From NCBI GenBank assembly GCA_021432605.1, contig MU271143.1:1435277-1499276 (forward strand): a stretch of DNA of 64,000 nucleotides, read 5' to 3'. Positions 20,731-32,486 of the stretch are shown one piece after another (position 1 is the stretch's first letter; each line of letters starts with the position of its first letter). The stretch is from Coniochaeta sp. PMI_546 (taxonomy: Eukaryota; Ascomycota; Sordariomycetes; Coniochaetales; Coniochaetaceae). Under the pieces are notes generated by a model, which was given only the letters and a program-made list of their open reading frames with translations, did not search any database and was not told the origin of the DNA. The translations under genes were made by a program, and so were the position numbers.

Positions 20731-23329
20731 CTAGGCGAACTGCGTAACCTCTGGCCACTTCTCGTGGGCCGCCTTCTTGAAAGCTGCCGCCTCGCTGCTC
20801 CTCCACTTCCTAAGCTGCTCGAACACGGCGGCAGCCTCATCAAACGTAACAGACTGGACTTGAAGGGCATCAACGAGGCTCTTCTCGATAGCCGAGGTCG
20901 GCTCGCCGAGAACCTTGGCGGCACGGGCGGCCGCGATCCTATGTGTGGCGCTGCTGCTGTGTTTGTCGAGATACTCGGCATTCAGCTTCTTCAGGTCGGC
21001 CGAGGCCGGAACAGCGGTGAACTCTGCGCTGAGTGTCTCTTGGACCTTTGCAGGCAGAGACTCGAGTGACGAGTTCAGGGCGTGTCGCAGCTCAACCCCT
21101 TGGGCATGCAGCGCAGGATTTTGCGCGTCGAGGGCCAGAGCCGCGTTCAGGCAGCGTAGAGCCAGGAGGTACTTTTCTAGAGGAATGAGTTAGCTAAGTG
21201 CGTCACTTGTGAGATGAAGTTCGGTAAACATACTCCTCCGGATGTACACCTCGAATCCCGCGATCTGTGCCTCGATGTTCTTGGGGCTGAATTGCAGCAG
21301 TGGCACGAGGAATTTCGTTGCCTCTCCCAGCGGGTCGGCTGTCGCTGCCAGCTTCGTGCCGTTCGGGTCCTCGTCCTTCTTCTTGGCCGGTTCGTCCTTC
21401 TTTGCCGTTGGCTTGTTCGGATCTTGCTTGGCTGCCTTCTCGGCGGCTTCCTTTTCTGCCTTTTGCGCCTCCTTCTTAGCCTTCTTGGCGGCCTTCTTAC
21501 GCTCCGCAGCGTCGTCTCCGTTTGTCTCGGCGACGCCGTTGACGCCGTTTGCACTATGACCTTGGTCATGCATATCGATATAGACCTTGATGGCATCCAA
21601 CGCGGCACGCGAGTAGAAGGGGTGGTCGCGCAGCCGATCCTCCCACCGGATCATGTCGACATATGCCCGGACCTGGCCCTTCCGGAGAGAGAAGGTGTGG
21701 AAATCAAACTGGTCTTCTTGCCAGACATCGAAGATGTTGTAGATGGCGTGAAATCTCTTGAGCGCCAAGCCAACGTTGCCCTGCCGAGCATGCGACTCGC
21801 CATCCTCCGTCAGGTACCATATGCATTGCATCTCGAGGAGGTCGGCAAAGGGGCCGCCGACCGTATCAGCGCGCGTGAACAGCCCCATCGTTTCTAGCGC
21901 CTTCTCGTTTTCGTCGTTCCGGAGTTGATACTTGGCCGTCTTGGAGTTGATGTACCGATCGCGCGTGTCAAGGAGCCGCGCCTCGTTCATCGCCTCGGCT
22001 GCCTTTTGCGTGTTACCTTGGTGTTTAAATATCCTGGCCTTCGTCATGTGGAAATCGGTGTTCTTTGGGTCCAGCGCAATTGCTTTCTCGACGTACTCTT
22101 CCGCCTTTGCCAGATCACGACTCAAGTGGTAGTTGTAGTGCTGCGCAAGGAAATACAACGCGGCTCCTTCACCCTTCGAGCTGTCTCCGTTTGTTTGCTC
22201 CTTGCCCTCGCCCGTCTTGAGTTCCTGGATGTACTCTTCCGCAAGGACAGGCAGGATGTCCCTCTTGTAGGAGTCGCTGTACAAATGTTTCACGTTTGCG
22301 AATAGAGACGGTACTCCTTTGCTCAGCATAAGTGCGAGATACTTCTTTGCATGATCCCGGAAAGCGTCGCCTACTCTGGTTAGCACTGCTACACAGTCTA
22401 GATAGCTTGGTGTACTTGTACTCACCCGTCAGAAAGTCAAGGGGTAACCGCTTGGCGGCATCGGACCGTGGGAACTTTTCGGCGTACTCGTCATAGACCG
22501 CTTTCTGAGCCTCTTCCTGGCCCTCAGCCAGGCCGAGGATATCGACCAACCGAGTGTAGTATTCCGGATGCTCTGGGTTGCGGTTCAGGAGGGCCCGGTA
22601 TGCCTGCGCAGCCTCTTCCTTCTTCCCAAGCTGAGCGAGGTACTGCGCCCGGAGCTCCATGACGGCAAGCTTGTCCAGATTGTCTTTTGCGATTGTCTCG
22701 AGATGGTCCAACGCCCGCTGGGTGTCTCCCGACTCGGCGATGATGGAGTTCTTGTACAAGACGGCTTCTGAGTTTTCGAAATCGGACTTGAGCGGCGGCG
22801 ACTTGAGCGACTCTTCGTACGAGGTCAGGATATGCTCGGCCTGTTTCAAGTCGCCGGCGAGGTGGTAGGCGATGGCAAGCGCGGTCCAGCTTTGTCGAGC
22901 CTGGGGTCTCGCCTTCAGCATGGCAAGTCTGCTCTGGATGTAGCCCTGGTAGTCTCGCATCTGGATCTGCAGCACAGCCAAGTCACGCAGGATCTGGGCC
23001 GACTCGGGCTCGAGCCGGAGGGCAAACTTGTAGGCCTTGATCGCCTCGTCGAAATTCTTGTTCGTCCGGTAGAGGATTCCATAGACGTGCCAGCAGATGT
23101 GGGATTTCATGTCGAGCGTGAGAGCCTCCTTGGCCAAGGCGAAGGCCTCCTCGGTCTTGCCCTGGGCGTTTATGATGAGGGCCTTCATAGCTATCGTGTC
23201 GCCATGTTTAGGGTTCTTCTTGAGAATCTGTTCGGCAGCCTTCAAGCCACGTTTATACTGCTTGTCCTCATAGTGGCGGATGACAGTGCGAAAGAGGTTG
23301 GACTCTCTCGAACTCAGTGGTTGCGGCAT
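20731..23329 (-). CDS. NAT1: NatA N-terminal acetyltransferase auxiliary subunit (Naa15/Nat1)
   Basis: Ribosome-anchoring TPR scaffold of the NatA complex, which acetylates N-termini of nascent chains together with catalytic Naa10. Exons: 23329..22426, 22370..21234 and 21176..20731 (828 residues, the usual fungal length); introns 55 and 57 nt. The N-terminus reads RESNLFRTVIRHYEDKQYK, the family signature. About a dozen TPR-like helix pairs follow, for example AILRTNKNFDEAIKAY-type units near residue 90 and YLAQLGKKEEAAQAYRALL near 240. After them comes LSKGVPSLFANVKHLY near 320. A Lys/Glu/Ala-rich coiled segment (AAERKKAAKKAKKEAQKAEK) near residue 590 matches the typical basic linker of Naa15. 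The C-terminal helical part is split by the third intron. Confidence 0.95.
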
Positions 23330-24148
23330 TGTAGGAGCTTCCTATCGGGTACACAACCAAAATCAGGCCCAAGTCTAGTCGATCGTATAGATCTGAGGAG
23401 TATAGTTGTTGAGAAGGAGGGAAAGTCGTGAGGTGGGGGATCGCTTCAAGGTCAGACGATGATTGAGCGCGAGGCTGCCTCTTCTGAGCCAGTCCACTGA
23501 GGCACAAGGTCGGGAAATGAGGTGCTCAGGAGACTGTTCACTCGCTGAGAGACACGATTGGCAGCACACAGTCAGTTAGCTGTGTGATGCGCAGGAGGAG
23601 TGTTGCTGGCGGAGGAGACGGGGGGGGGGGCAGCTCAATGGCGTCGTCGCTTTGGGGAGAATTGAAGGGTTGAAGCTTCGCTGAGCCGGTGCCGCTTTGG
23701 TGGTAAAAATGACCCACTTTGGTTGGTTCACAGTGTACTGCATTAGGAGCAGCATTATTAGCTGCAACGTCAGAACCCGGAGCCCTGCCTGAGTCCAGTG
23801 AGTGTCCAGCGAGTCCATGTCTCCGCAGTGTCTGCCGCCTGGAAGAGTACCGGACACACTGTGCGGCGATAAGCCAAAAAAGGGCCGGGGTGAGAAAGGA
23901 ACGAGCCGCGCGATAAGCAAATGACAACTGGAAAAATTAGGAAGCTCTCCAGTGACCGTCAATCGACAATGAGCTCTTCTCGTTGGATCCCGGTTTTGAC
24001 GACTCCATCATAAGATCTGCTTTTCTTTCAGCCTCCTCGACCTCAACCTCAAAAACACTCAACTGCAATCTAATCTGAGCCCACAGCAATTGACTCTGAG
24101 TCGTACTTGGCAAGGACACTTGATATCCCTACACATACCATCATCGAC
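23330..24148. other. Divergent promoter region of NAT1 and TOM20
   Basis: About 0.8 kb between head-to-head genes, so it should hold both promoters. An 11-base G run lies near 23621-23631. No further feature is supported. Confidence 0.5.
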
Positions 24149-24885
24149 ATGTCTCAACCAAACACAAAAGTGATTGCTACAGCTGCAGTCGCCGCAGTAG
24201 CTACAGGAGTTCTCGGTACGCTTTGGTGATGCATCACTGCCCTGCCCTGCCCCCTTGCCTCGCAACCAACCGTCAAAGGTCGGCTGCATGCCAGCCAGCC
24301 TCACTAACACCTGTTCACCACCCACACAGCCTATGCCGTCTACTTCGACTACCGCCGGAGAAGTCAGGCCGAGTTCCGCCGGAACCTGCGCAGGAACGAG
24401 CGCCGCGTAGCGCGCCAGGAGAAGGAAGCCGCCCAAGCCGACGCCATCGCCCACCGGCGCAAGGTCAAGGTCGCCATCGACGAGGCCAAGTCAGAAGGCT
24501 TCCCCACGGGCTCCGACGAGAAGGAGGCCTACTTCCTCGAGCAGGTCCAGGCCGGCGAGGTCTTGGGTGCCGATCCGACGAAGCTCTTCGACGCCGCGCT
24601 ATCATTCTACAAGGCCCTCAAGGTCTATCCCACTCCCGGAGATCTCATCCAGGTCTACGACAGGACTGTGCCCAAGGTTAGTAGTGATTCATGCTTTCTT
24701 CTGATACGAAGTGGTGGTCCGTTAAGAAGATCTGCGCTGACTTGTAACTTACTCTACAGCCTATCCTCGACATCCTGGCCGACATGATCGCCTACGACAC
24801 GTCCCTCAAGATTGGCACCTCCTTCACCGGCAATGCGGCTGGTCTCGACAGCGCCGCCGACATGCCTACCGTCGGACTCGACTAA
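24149..24885 (+). CDS. TOM20: Mitochondrial import receptor subunit Tom20
   Basis: Outer-membrane receptor of the TOM complex that recognises mitochondrial presequences. Exons: 24149..24215, 24330..24676 and 24760..24885 (179 residues, close to the Neurospora protein); introns 114 and 83 nt. Residues 5-30 form the single N-terminal membrane anchor ([21 protein letters not shown]), interrupted by the first intron. The basic stretch [20 protein letters not shown] follows on the cytosolic side. The TPR-like receptor helices include [18 protein letters not shown]. The tail is acidic and Gly-rich ([10 protein letters not shown]), as in fungal Tom20. The gene is divergent from NAT1 and convergent with TYW1. 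Confidence 0.95.
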
Positions 24886-25483
24886 GACAGATCCGACTAG
24901 GAGACGAGTCGTGAGTCGGGCTGCTTGGTAGTGAGGTGCAACTCTCCCTCTACTCGTCATACCCGATGAGGGGCTGCCCCTGACTTGATGACGATCTCGG
25001 ATGCTCTGTGACGATGCCAGAGGCTTCTGCCTCTGTTATTTCCCCTCCACGCAAAACAAACAACAAAACCTGGTCGGGCATCTCTTGCTTCCCGTCTTTG
25101 TTCCATGGCAAGACTAGCAAAACTCGGCTTGGTCCAAGGCTTTTGGTCCACACTGTACAACATCTCGTATTTTCATGATGGAGCCATTTGGAGGCAGCGC
25201 ATTGATAGAGCTGTAATTATTATTGTACATAACAGCGGTGAAGGCGACAAGGCATTGACTTGGAAAAAAGGTGTAATGAATCTTGTTCGACAACTATATC
25301 CTCGATGCTCCTTGATCGATGTTACCAAGGCCTCTCTTTCGCTTACCCCTTGGTGACTAGCTTTGGTTCAGTCGTGTAACGCAGGTTACACAGTGTCAAA
25401 TACATCAGATACAACAGGTTTCCATTTTAGTTCTGACTTGCAACAGCTACCAATTTCAATCTTCGCAGCAGCAGCAGCAGCAC
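24886..25483. other. Convergent 3' spacer TOM20/TYW1
   Basis: About 600 bases holding the 3' flanks of two converging genes. Nothing else recognised. Confidence 0.5.
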
Positions 25484-27895
25484 TTATATCTCGATAGCCC
25501 TCCCCTTCCTATCCACCCTCTGATCCCTGGGATCGAACCCGCCATTCCCCCATGTGGCCCACTCCGGCGTAGCGGCACCCATATAATCCTCCGGCGAGAA
25601 GTCGCCGTCCGGACCCTTCTCCTCGAGCAGCTCAAAGAACTTGTCATAGTCGATCAACGTATGCCACTTCCCGTCCACCTTAAACCGCTCGCTCGCGATA
25701 AGTATGCAGCAGCTGTGCGCGTGCTCAGCGGCGATACCATACTTCAGCCCCCTCCTCTCCAGAGCCTCGTTCAGCGCCTTGACGAAGTCGCAGACCTCGT
25801 GGTAGAAGGGCACGTTGCCCATCGTCAGCCCGGCGCTGGAGCTCGTCGACGTGCCGCAGTACGTAACGCCCTTGATCTCGATGAAGCACGGCAGTCCCCT
25901 CTCGACCAGGTCCGCATACCCCTCCGCCTCGTCCTCGATGTTGAAGCCCTTGACGAGCGTCAGCCGGAACACAGTCCGCTGGCGGAACCGCCGCTCACGC
26001 AAGATGTCGAGACAGCGCTGGAACCGCTCCCAGAAGTCGCGGTGCAGCGGCCGGTCGATCTTGCGCAGCGACTCGCGGTTGGACGCGTCGATGCTGACGT
26101 ACAGCTGCGTGACGTGCTGCAGCGCCGCGAGCTGGTCCGGGTGCTGCGCATTGCAGACGAGGAAGGAGCTGATGCGCTCCCCGTGCAGCATGTCGAGGAA
26201 CTCGTTGATGTGCGGGTAGAAGATGGGCTCGCCCACCAGGCTCAGCGCGCAGTGCCGGATGCGCATGGCCTCCGCGAAGCGCTCGGCCCGCACCCCCGGC
26301 ACGCCGCGCATCATCTTGATCTTCTTGTAGTGGCCCTCCTTCACGCCCGAGAAGATCAGGTCGGGGGGGTCGACGACCCAGCGCCACGAGGTGCCGACTG
26401 GGTTGGTGCCGTGGCGCCAGCAGAAGACGCACTTGTTGGAGCACGAGAGAGACGGCGTGGTCTCCATGCACTGGTGTGAGTTGATGCCGTAGAAAGAGAA
26501 CTTGTAGCAGGATCCGCGGCCACGTAGGGCCGACTTCGTCCAGCGGCAGATCTTGACGCCTGAGTGCGATCCGACAATTTGGTAGCCCTGCTTCGTCAGG
26601 GAGTTGTAGGTAGGTGAGTTCTTGGGCACCATCTCCTTGACAGTAACGGTGGTGGCTTTTGCCCTGCCCTTGCTATCCTTTCCGTAGGTGGTAAAATCCA
26701 CCGCGATCGGGACCTTGACGTCGACTCCATCGGGCCGCGAGTCCTGCATTATGCGACCCAGATCCTCCACGTCTCCTAGATCTCCTCCCTTTCTTGACTT
26801 GGCCGTCTTCGTCGGCACTTCGTCGTCCAACACCACTTCTCCATCGTCGTCCTCGGCCTCTGCCTCGTCGTCGCTCTCGGCCGGGGCTCCAGACCCAGCG
26901 ACACCTTCGCCTAGGCTTCCGGTGCGCGCAAGCAGACCAAGCACGTCCAAAACGCCCTCGTTCCACTCATCGAGCCTCTTCATTCCGTCCTCCTTCAGGT
27001 CGCCCATCCCGAGCGGGAACGCACGCTTTCGCCCGGTGAGCTTGGCCATCCACTTATCGACCTCTGTCGCCTGGCAGCAGAAGCCCTCCTCTTCCGTCGG
27101 CCAGCCTTCCCTGCTGCCAAACCCAAAGACAGAGTATCCCAGAAGACCGGAGAGTGGCGCCGTATCGATGCGGAAGTCATGGTGTGTCTCCTTCAGGTGT
27201 TCTAGCAGATTGTCGTTGATGGTGTCGATGTTGTAGCTGGGCAGCAGAAACAGGTAGAACACCTCGGCCGGGGTACCGATATTCTGCGTCTGGACGGTAG
27301 GTGGGCTGATGAAGTACTCGTCGTAGTCGGCCTCGGCCAGATCGAAGACTTGCGGGGACAGAAACGCAAAGGTCTCGCCATCTTTTGGTATGATCGCTTT
27401 CAACGACTGTTCCAGCTTGGCGCCGTATTCTCGCGCGACCTTCTCCGTGTTACCCGTTAAGGATGAGAAGAAGATGTATACCTGGATCTCTCTAAGTCCG
27501 GACCCATTCCTTGCTGGGCTCGACTTCCTCCCCAACTCGCCCTTTATCCGCCGTGGTTCTTTTGGTTTCGTGGCAGTATGTGTAGTGGTGGCATCGGTTT
27601 TCGACGCTTTGGTGCTGGTCTTCTGCTCCTCGGGGGCATTGTATAACGTGGGGGAAAGCAGGAGATCTTGCTTGTCCGTGGTTCCGTGCAGATAAGCTCT
27701 CAGGAGCATCAGAGTCGTGAAGGCTACTAGAAGTATAGGAATTCGGTAGCTATGCCATAGTTGAATAACATCTTGAACGAGTTCTCTTAGTCAGTTCGGG
27801 TTCGTCTTGCGGTTATGTGATGGAGCCGAACATGGTTGTTTACCTTGAGCCAGAGGCCCATTCAAGGGACTCCAATTGGCTATCTCCAAAGCCAT
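25484..27895 (-). CDS. TYW1: tRNA 4-demethylwyosine synthase Tyw1 with N-terminal membrane anchor
   Basis: Radical-SAM enzyme that condenses N1-methylguanosine-37 of tRNA-Phe with pyruvate to 4-demethylwyosine, the second step of wybutosine synthesis. Exons: 27895..27844 and 27783..25484 (783 residues); intron 60 nt. The short first exon (MALEIANWSPLNGPLAQ) joins to ELVQDVIQLWHSYRIPILL, so a hydrophobic segment at about residues 30-48 precedes the enzyme and predicts membrane anchoring. A flavodoxin-like domain follows (YIFFSSLTGNTEKVAREYG), then an acidic linker. The radical-SAM cluster motif C-x3-C-x2-C (CSNKCVFC) is near residues 465-472, and WRHGTNPVGTSWRW follows. The C-terminal wyosine domain (DYMGAATPEWATWG) is complete. 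Starting at ATG 27709 would lose most of the anchor. Confidence 0.95.
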
Positions 27896-28419
27896 AATGT
27901 TCTGTCGTGTAGCACCTGCCCCAGGCCGGAAACTCCAAGGGTCAGAGATGTTACAGTCGTACTTCGGTGAAGGTGGTGAAAGTCGAGTTGCCTCTTTGAT
28001 GCTGCCCCGCCAAAAGTTTCCATCCCGCACAGCTTCTCTGCTTATCGATAACAGGACCAGAGCTGCAAAGTAAACCCTAACCCTGAATGGACCCGGTTTC
28101 AGGGGTATGCTTTCTCCAGGCGTCTTGTGTATTATACGATCGCCAACAAGCACATTGGATAACCACATGCATGGTGGTGAGTTATGTATTCACTATAGCC
28201 CATCCGTAAGCTACCTAACCAACTCCGATTTTCAATAGCAAACATCCGCCGGGTATCCATCCTCTATCAGAGCGAGACTTTCCAACCGATATAAACCAAC
28301 CCAGCCTCCCAAGCATCACCTCCACGGCGTATAGTAGACATGTTCTATCTGACGCCCACACCGCCTGCTCCTCAGCGTAAAACCTCATTACCAATGGGGA
28401 GTCGACCCATGTCTCATAC
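27896..28419. other. TYW1 upstream region
   Basis: About 520 bases holding the TYW1 promoter side and the 3' flank of the receptor gene. A double telomere-like word lies at 28072-28084. No gene supported. Confidence 0.5.
28072..28084 (-). promoter_or_regulatory. Double TTAGGG telomere-like word upstream of TYW1
   Basis: The plus strand reads AAACCCTAACCCT; in TYW1 direction this is AGGGTTAGGGTTT, about 180 bases upstream of the ATG. Tbf1-type factors bind such sites in other ascomycetes. It may instead be a chance or short interstitial telomere-like tract. Confidence 0.35.
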
Positions 28420-30044
28420 CTAGTTATGTTGAGCATCCTTCTCCAAGCTGCCTACCGACAGCGAGTACTCTCTATGTCTCGTACCCGCCTTGTCAACATC
28501 CACCTCTATCTCCACGGTCGTTACGACGTCCATCTGGATCGCCATGTCCCCACGGCCCCTGAGCGATTCCTGGCTGATACTCCTTGATCCAATCCGCTTG
28601 TGGCCTCGTGCCTGAGCACTAAGTGACGCCATCGTCCTGTGCCCGGCTGGCGGTCTGTTGGCCGTTCTTGCTCGTCGCCATCCTCCCCACCAGCCGGGTC
28701 CGTCTCTTGCGTCGTCTGTCGTGGTCGGGTACTGTGTCTGCTCCCCTTCGGGGTTACGACTTGCCCCTTGCACCCACACCATGTTGCCGTATTTGCGCCC
28801 CGGCGGTGTCCTCATGAAGGCAAAGGTCTCGAGGCCCACTTCTTCCGCGTCAATGTCAGACTCAAAGAGAAGGACCCGCCGCGTCAGACCCCAAAGCAGC
28901 ACATCCAGCCATCCGTTACTCGTAATGAGCGCACCGGCTGCACAGAAGTAGCCGAGGGGTACCGATGCGCCTGCCATGGTTGCGATACGGCCGAGCGCCA
29001 AAGGTGCTGTGCATACCACGTAGATGACCGGGTATATCAGGAACGCCGGGTGGTGGCCAGGGTGCGGCTTTTGCGCTGTAGAAGCGGAGGTAGCCTGGTT
29101 AGACTTGGTCCGGAGGTCGAGGCTGGATTTGCTCTGGGACTGATCGTCTGTTCGTGGCTGGGCCAACTCGAGTCCTCTCTGGTTCTGCCGCCGGCGCAGA
29201 GTGAAGAAAATAAGGGTGTAGAGAATGCTCACGACCGCTAGGGAGATGAAGATGAACAGATAATGCGTCAAAAGCCTCAGGTTCTCATACTTGAGGTTGA
29301 TCCAGCACTGCAGCAGTTCAAGTTAGCTATCCATCCCGCCGTTATGCTCTGTCTCGGTGTTTTCTTCTGTGGAAGCGGACTCACCCATGCACCCGCGCGC
29401 ACATAAAACCCGCCCCCGGATTTTCCATTGTGCGTGATAGCGATGCCCAATGCCGAGATGAAGTAGGTGAAGACCCATACTCCGATGACGCCGGCATACA
29501 CCACCCACTGCGGCGGTTTGCGGTTCCAGACCACAGTCAGATAAGTGTGAATCGCAATGGCCGAGAGGAAAAGCCCTCCAGCCACATCGCCGCTCGATAC
29601 CAACCATCCCTGAATGAAGCACGCCGGACTCCCGACTTGTATTGTGTCTTTGGTGACCCAGACACCGTTGATCAGGAATGACCCGGCCTGGTGCATGTCG
29701 GCAATAAGGAGATTGTAGAGAAGAACGAGGAACTGGTTCGGAGAGCTCCGGTTGCTCTGCACTCTCTGGCCATTCCGAGCGTCACCTCCCCCAAAGTGTC
29801 TCGGTGCAAGTCCCAGGGACAAGTCGACGTTAGGTGAGTGCGATCCGTCATGCCCTCCCCTCCTCGACCTGAGATGCCATCTCACAAGCTTGAAGGTGAG
29901 ATACAGGACAGTAACAGTAGAAGCGAAGAACGACATGCAGGCCAGCACGGCAACGGCCGTGAGGCCTCGGTGGAGAACGGGGGGCAATGGCGTGAGGATG
30001 CCACTCTCCGGCGAGAGCCCGCCGCTGTCTGCCGAGCTCGCCAT
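28420..30044 (-). CDS. Putative seven-transmembrane G-protein-coupled receptor
   Basis: Exons: 30044..29385 and 29307..28420 (515 residues); intron 77 nt with GTGAGT donor. ATG 30044 (MASSADSGG) is preferred over ATG 30110 because it leaves a short polar N-tail before the first membrane helix. Hydrophobic helices appear at VAVLACMSFFASTVTVLYL, QFLVLLYNLLIADMHQAG, FIQGWLVSSGDVAGGLFLS, WVVYAGVIGVWVFTYFI, YLFIFISLAVVSILYTL, AFLIYPVIYVVCTAPLAL and GYFCAAGALITSNGWL, giving seven. NLLIADMHQA and the Cys-containing SPACFIQGW loop resemble fungal Git3/GprM-like receptors. A long polar cytosolic C-tail of about 150 residues follows. Ligand and coupled G-alpha are unknown. The class assignment is recall, not a search. 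Confidence 0.82.
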
Positions 30045-32486
30045 GGTCGAGAAAGAAGCAGACTGGACTTCCTTAGGAACCTCAACCCATAATATTATCA
30101 AGAATTCCAAACTCTTCCCGGGCCATTGAAGGAGAAGGTAGAAGAGGGTGCCGGCGAAAGGAAAGTCAACATGAAAGTATCACGACTCGCAGCGATCAGA
30201 GAAATACCATGGTACGTGGGGAAGGCGCGCAGTCTGATATGTATTACATCTGCAACCGAGGACCGTTCAGATTCCAGGTTCCAGGTTCCAAGTTGTCAGG
30301 ACATGTCATCCGTATCCGGCAGGAACACTTGGACCTTCGGGCCAAGCTCCAAACGGCGACGGGCATAGGTAGATTCGTCTAGGATAAGGTAGCTTACTTG
30401 GCTCCTAGGGGTAAAGTACCTTGGGTGCGCCCTGGTTGATGAACTCGGTGTGCTACCTTACTAAGGTGACGCTAGAACGTCTAGACTCTTGAGCCTGTGC
30501 CACCGTCCGGTTGGACAAGGTCACGGCAAGGAATCTCGTTTGATTTCGAATTTGAGACTCGCGTGTTCGTCGTTTACCTTTCCACTTGGAAGGCAAGCCT
30601 CCTGAGACACTGAGCATGTCTGCCGTAAGTCGTGACAAGACAGGGAGGCAAGTGAGTGAAAATGGCTCTGGCAACAAACAGGACGGCACACAAATTCATG
30701 GTGGCTCTGCTTCTTACAGTCGGGACTTTTTCCTTTTCAGGATTAATCACGGAGATGTGAAGCTGCGGAGTACTGCAGAGGAGTAGCAGTCAATCTCAAG
30801 AACCATGCGAGTGCCATGCGTTGAGGATAGATGGGGAAGCGGGTCTCTGCAACCTCACGGGCCTTTCCAACGCAATTGCCCACTGTGGTACCCCAGGAAT
30901 CAAAGGAGGCTATCCCAGAACCGGCCTAATTGAATTCCATATGATGATGGATAAGGGACCGGGGTCCAAACAGCACCTACACGTGTACACTAATAACTGA
31001 ACCGACCAGGTTCTGTTTGCTGCGTGACCTCGGGTTTCAACTTCTCGTAAGACAGGACTGTCCGGATCCTGTGCTTGACTCCCAATCCATCATTGGATTT
31101 TAACGTCAGACTGTGCTGAATGCGTTGCTGAGTCTTGATTTTCTCGTGAGCGATACTGAGCATCAATGAGCATTGGTGAACTGTGGTATGTCTGTGTCCC
31201 TTTACGGCCGAGAACTGGGCCTACAGCCAATATCAGGCAAGATAACGTCCACATGGAAGTGGTTTCTGGTACCGGTCTCATGGTCCGCAGCAAGGAGGCG
31301 GCCCCTCCGCTATCCCGCACCATCGCGCTGTGCGTATGTACCGCTCCTGAGTCCAGGTATCAATACCCCGTAACTCCATCGCCAAGATGGTGCATGAGAG
31401 GGCTTTGGCCCCTTTCCTAAGCTCTTGGGATTTTATACTTTTTCAGCACCCACGAAGTACGCCTCTCTGCGCAAAGGGGGCTACGGAGTCGCCGCTGTCG
31501 AACTAGCCACCCAAAATGTCTATATTCTAGCCATGTTGAGTGTGCGGTCCTGAGGAACACAGCATCTGGCCTTGAGCCACGTGCCAGGAAACGGCGTGTA
31601 CACTACTGTAGTAGTAGTAAGCGTGTTGAAATCTCCAACAGGTTACAGTGCCAATATCGAAGAGTTACATTGTTCTAGAAACCGATGGGAATGCGGGCTC
31701 AGCCAAGAGCCAGGCGTGTGTCATGTGTGACCATTCCACCATCTAGGACGAGATAACGGAACCATGGAAATGGAAAGCGATGAAACACAAACACTGAAAT
31801 TAGATTGTCCGTAGAGCACAACGGTAACACAAGCACCGCTTCAATACGAATCTACGTGTATCCATTACCTACCTTCGTGGGAGGATGATCGTTGAAGAGA
31901 CTACCTAATTCTACCTTGCCAGGCTTGCTCGACAGTGTAATAACAAATGGAGGTTGGCGTGGTCACGTGCCGCGCATACCACCTTGCATAGAGCAAAGCC
32001 GAGGCCCATGGTTTGGTGCTACCGACTGCCGCCGATTACCTTCCGCGGCCAACAAGCGACACAGCAAAAATGAGCAAAGTGTAGATCACGTGCAAGCACG
32101 CAAGAGCTCGTTCTCCTCACCAGCCTATCACAGGAGAGCATGCCATTAATACAGGCCTACCACTTCAACGACACTTCTTTTCGCTTGACAACTTCATGTC
32201 ATCCTCTGGACAAAGTCAAGCTCTGTTGAGCAATCTGATATATTCGAATTAAACCCTGGTAACGGTGTGTGGTTGCTCGCCCGTCAAGCAAAGCTGTCTC
32301 GCTACATCATCACGGACCCTCCTCAAATGGGGACCCCACGGAAAAGACACGAGACGAGAACATGATTCAAAAAGAAAACATAAACCAAATAACGCCATAC
32401 CGTCATGAGAATCATCACAAAGGGCCGGCTTGAGGTTGCGCGAGGCAAGCCGGGACAATCCCTTTCTCTCCTACACCGCGGTCTTG
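30045..32486. other. Long gene-poor spacer
   Basis: About 2.4 kb without a supported gene. It contains several TACCTTAC/AAGGTA-type motifs near 30364-30470 and TTACCTACCTTC near 31864-31876. I see no transposon ends or RNA gene. Confidence 0.5.

Noticed and set aside
20167-21069. 300-codon plus-strand frame
   Set aside because: Mostly antisense to the C-terminal exon of Naa15; no domain and no splice-consistent partner.
25661-26479. 272-codon plus-strand frame
   Set aside because: Antisense to the Tyw1 catalytic exon; low-complexity Arg/Ala/Leu product.
28072-28084. Possible subtelomere or chromosome end
   Set aside because: Only two TTAGGG units, surrounded by housekeeping genes; not a telomere.
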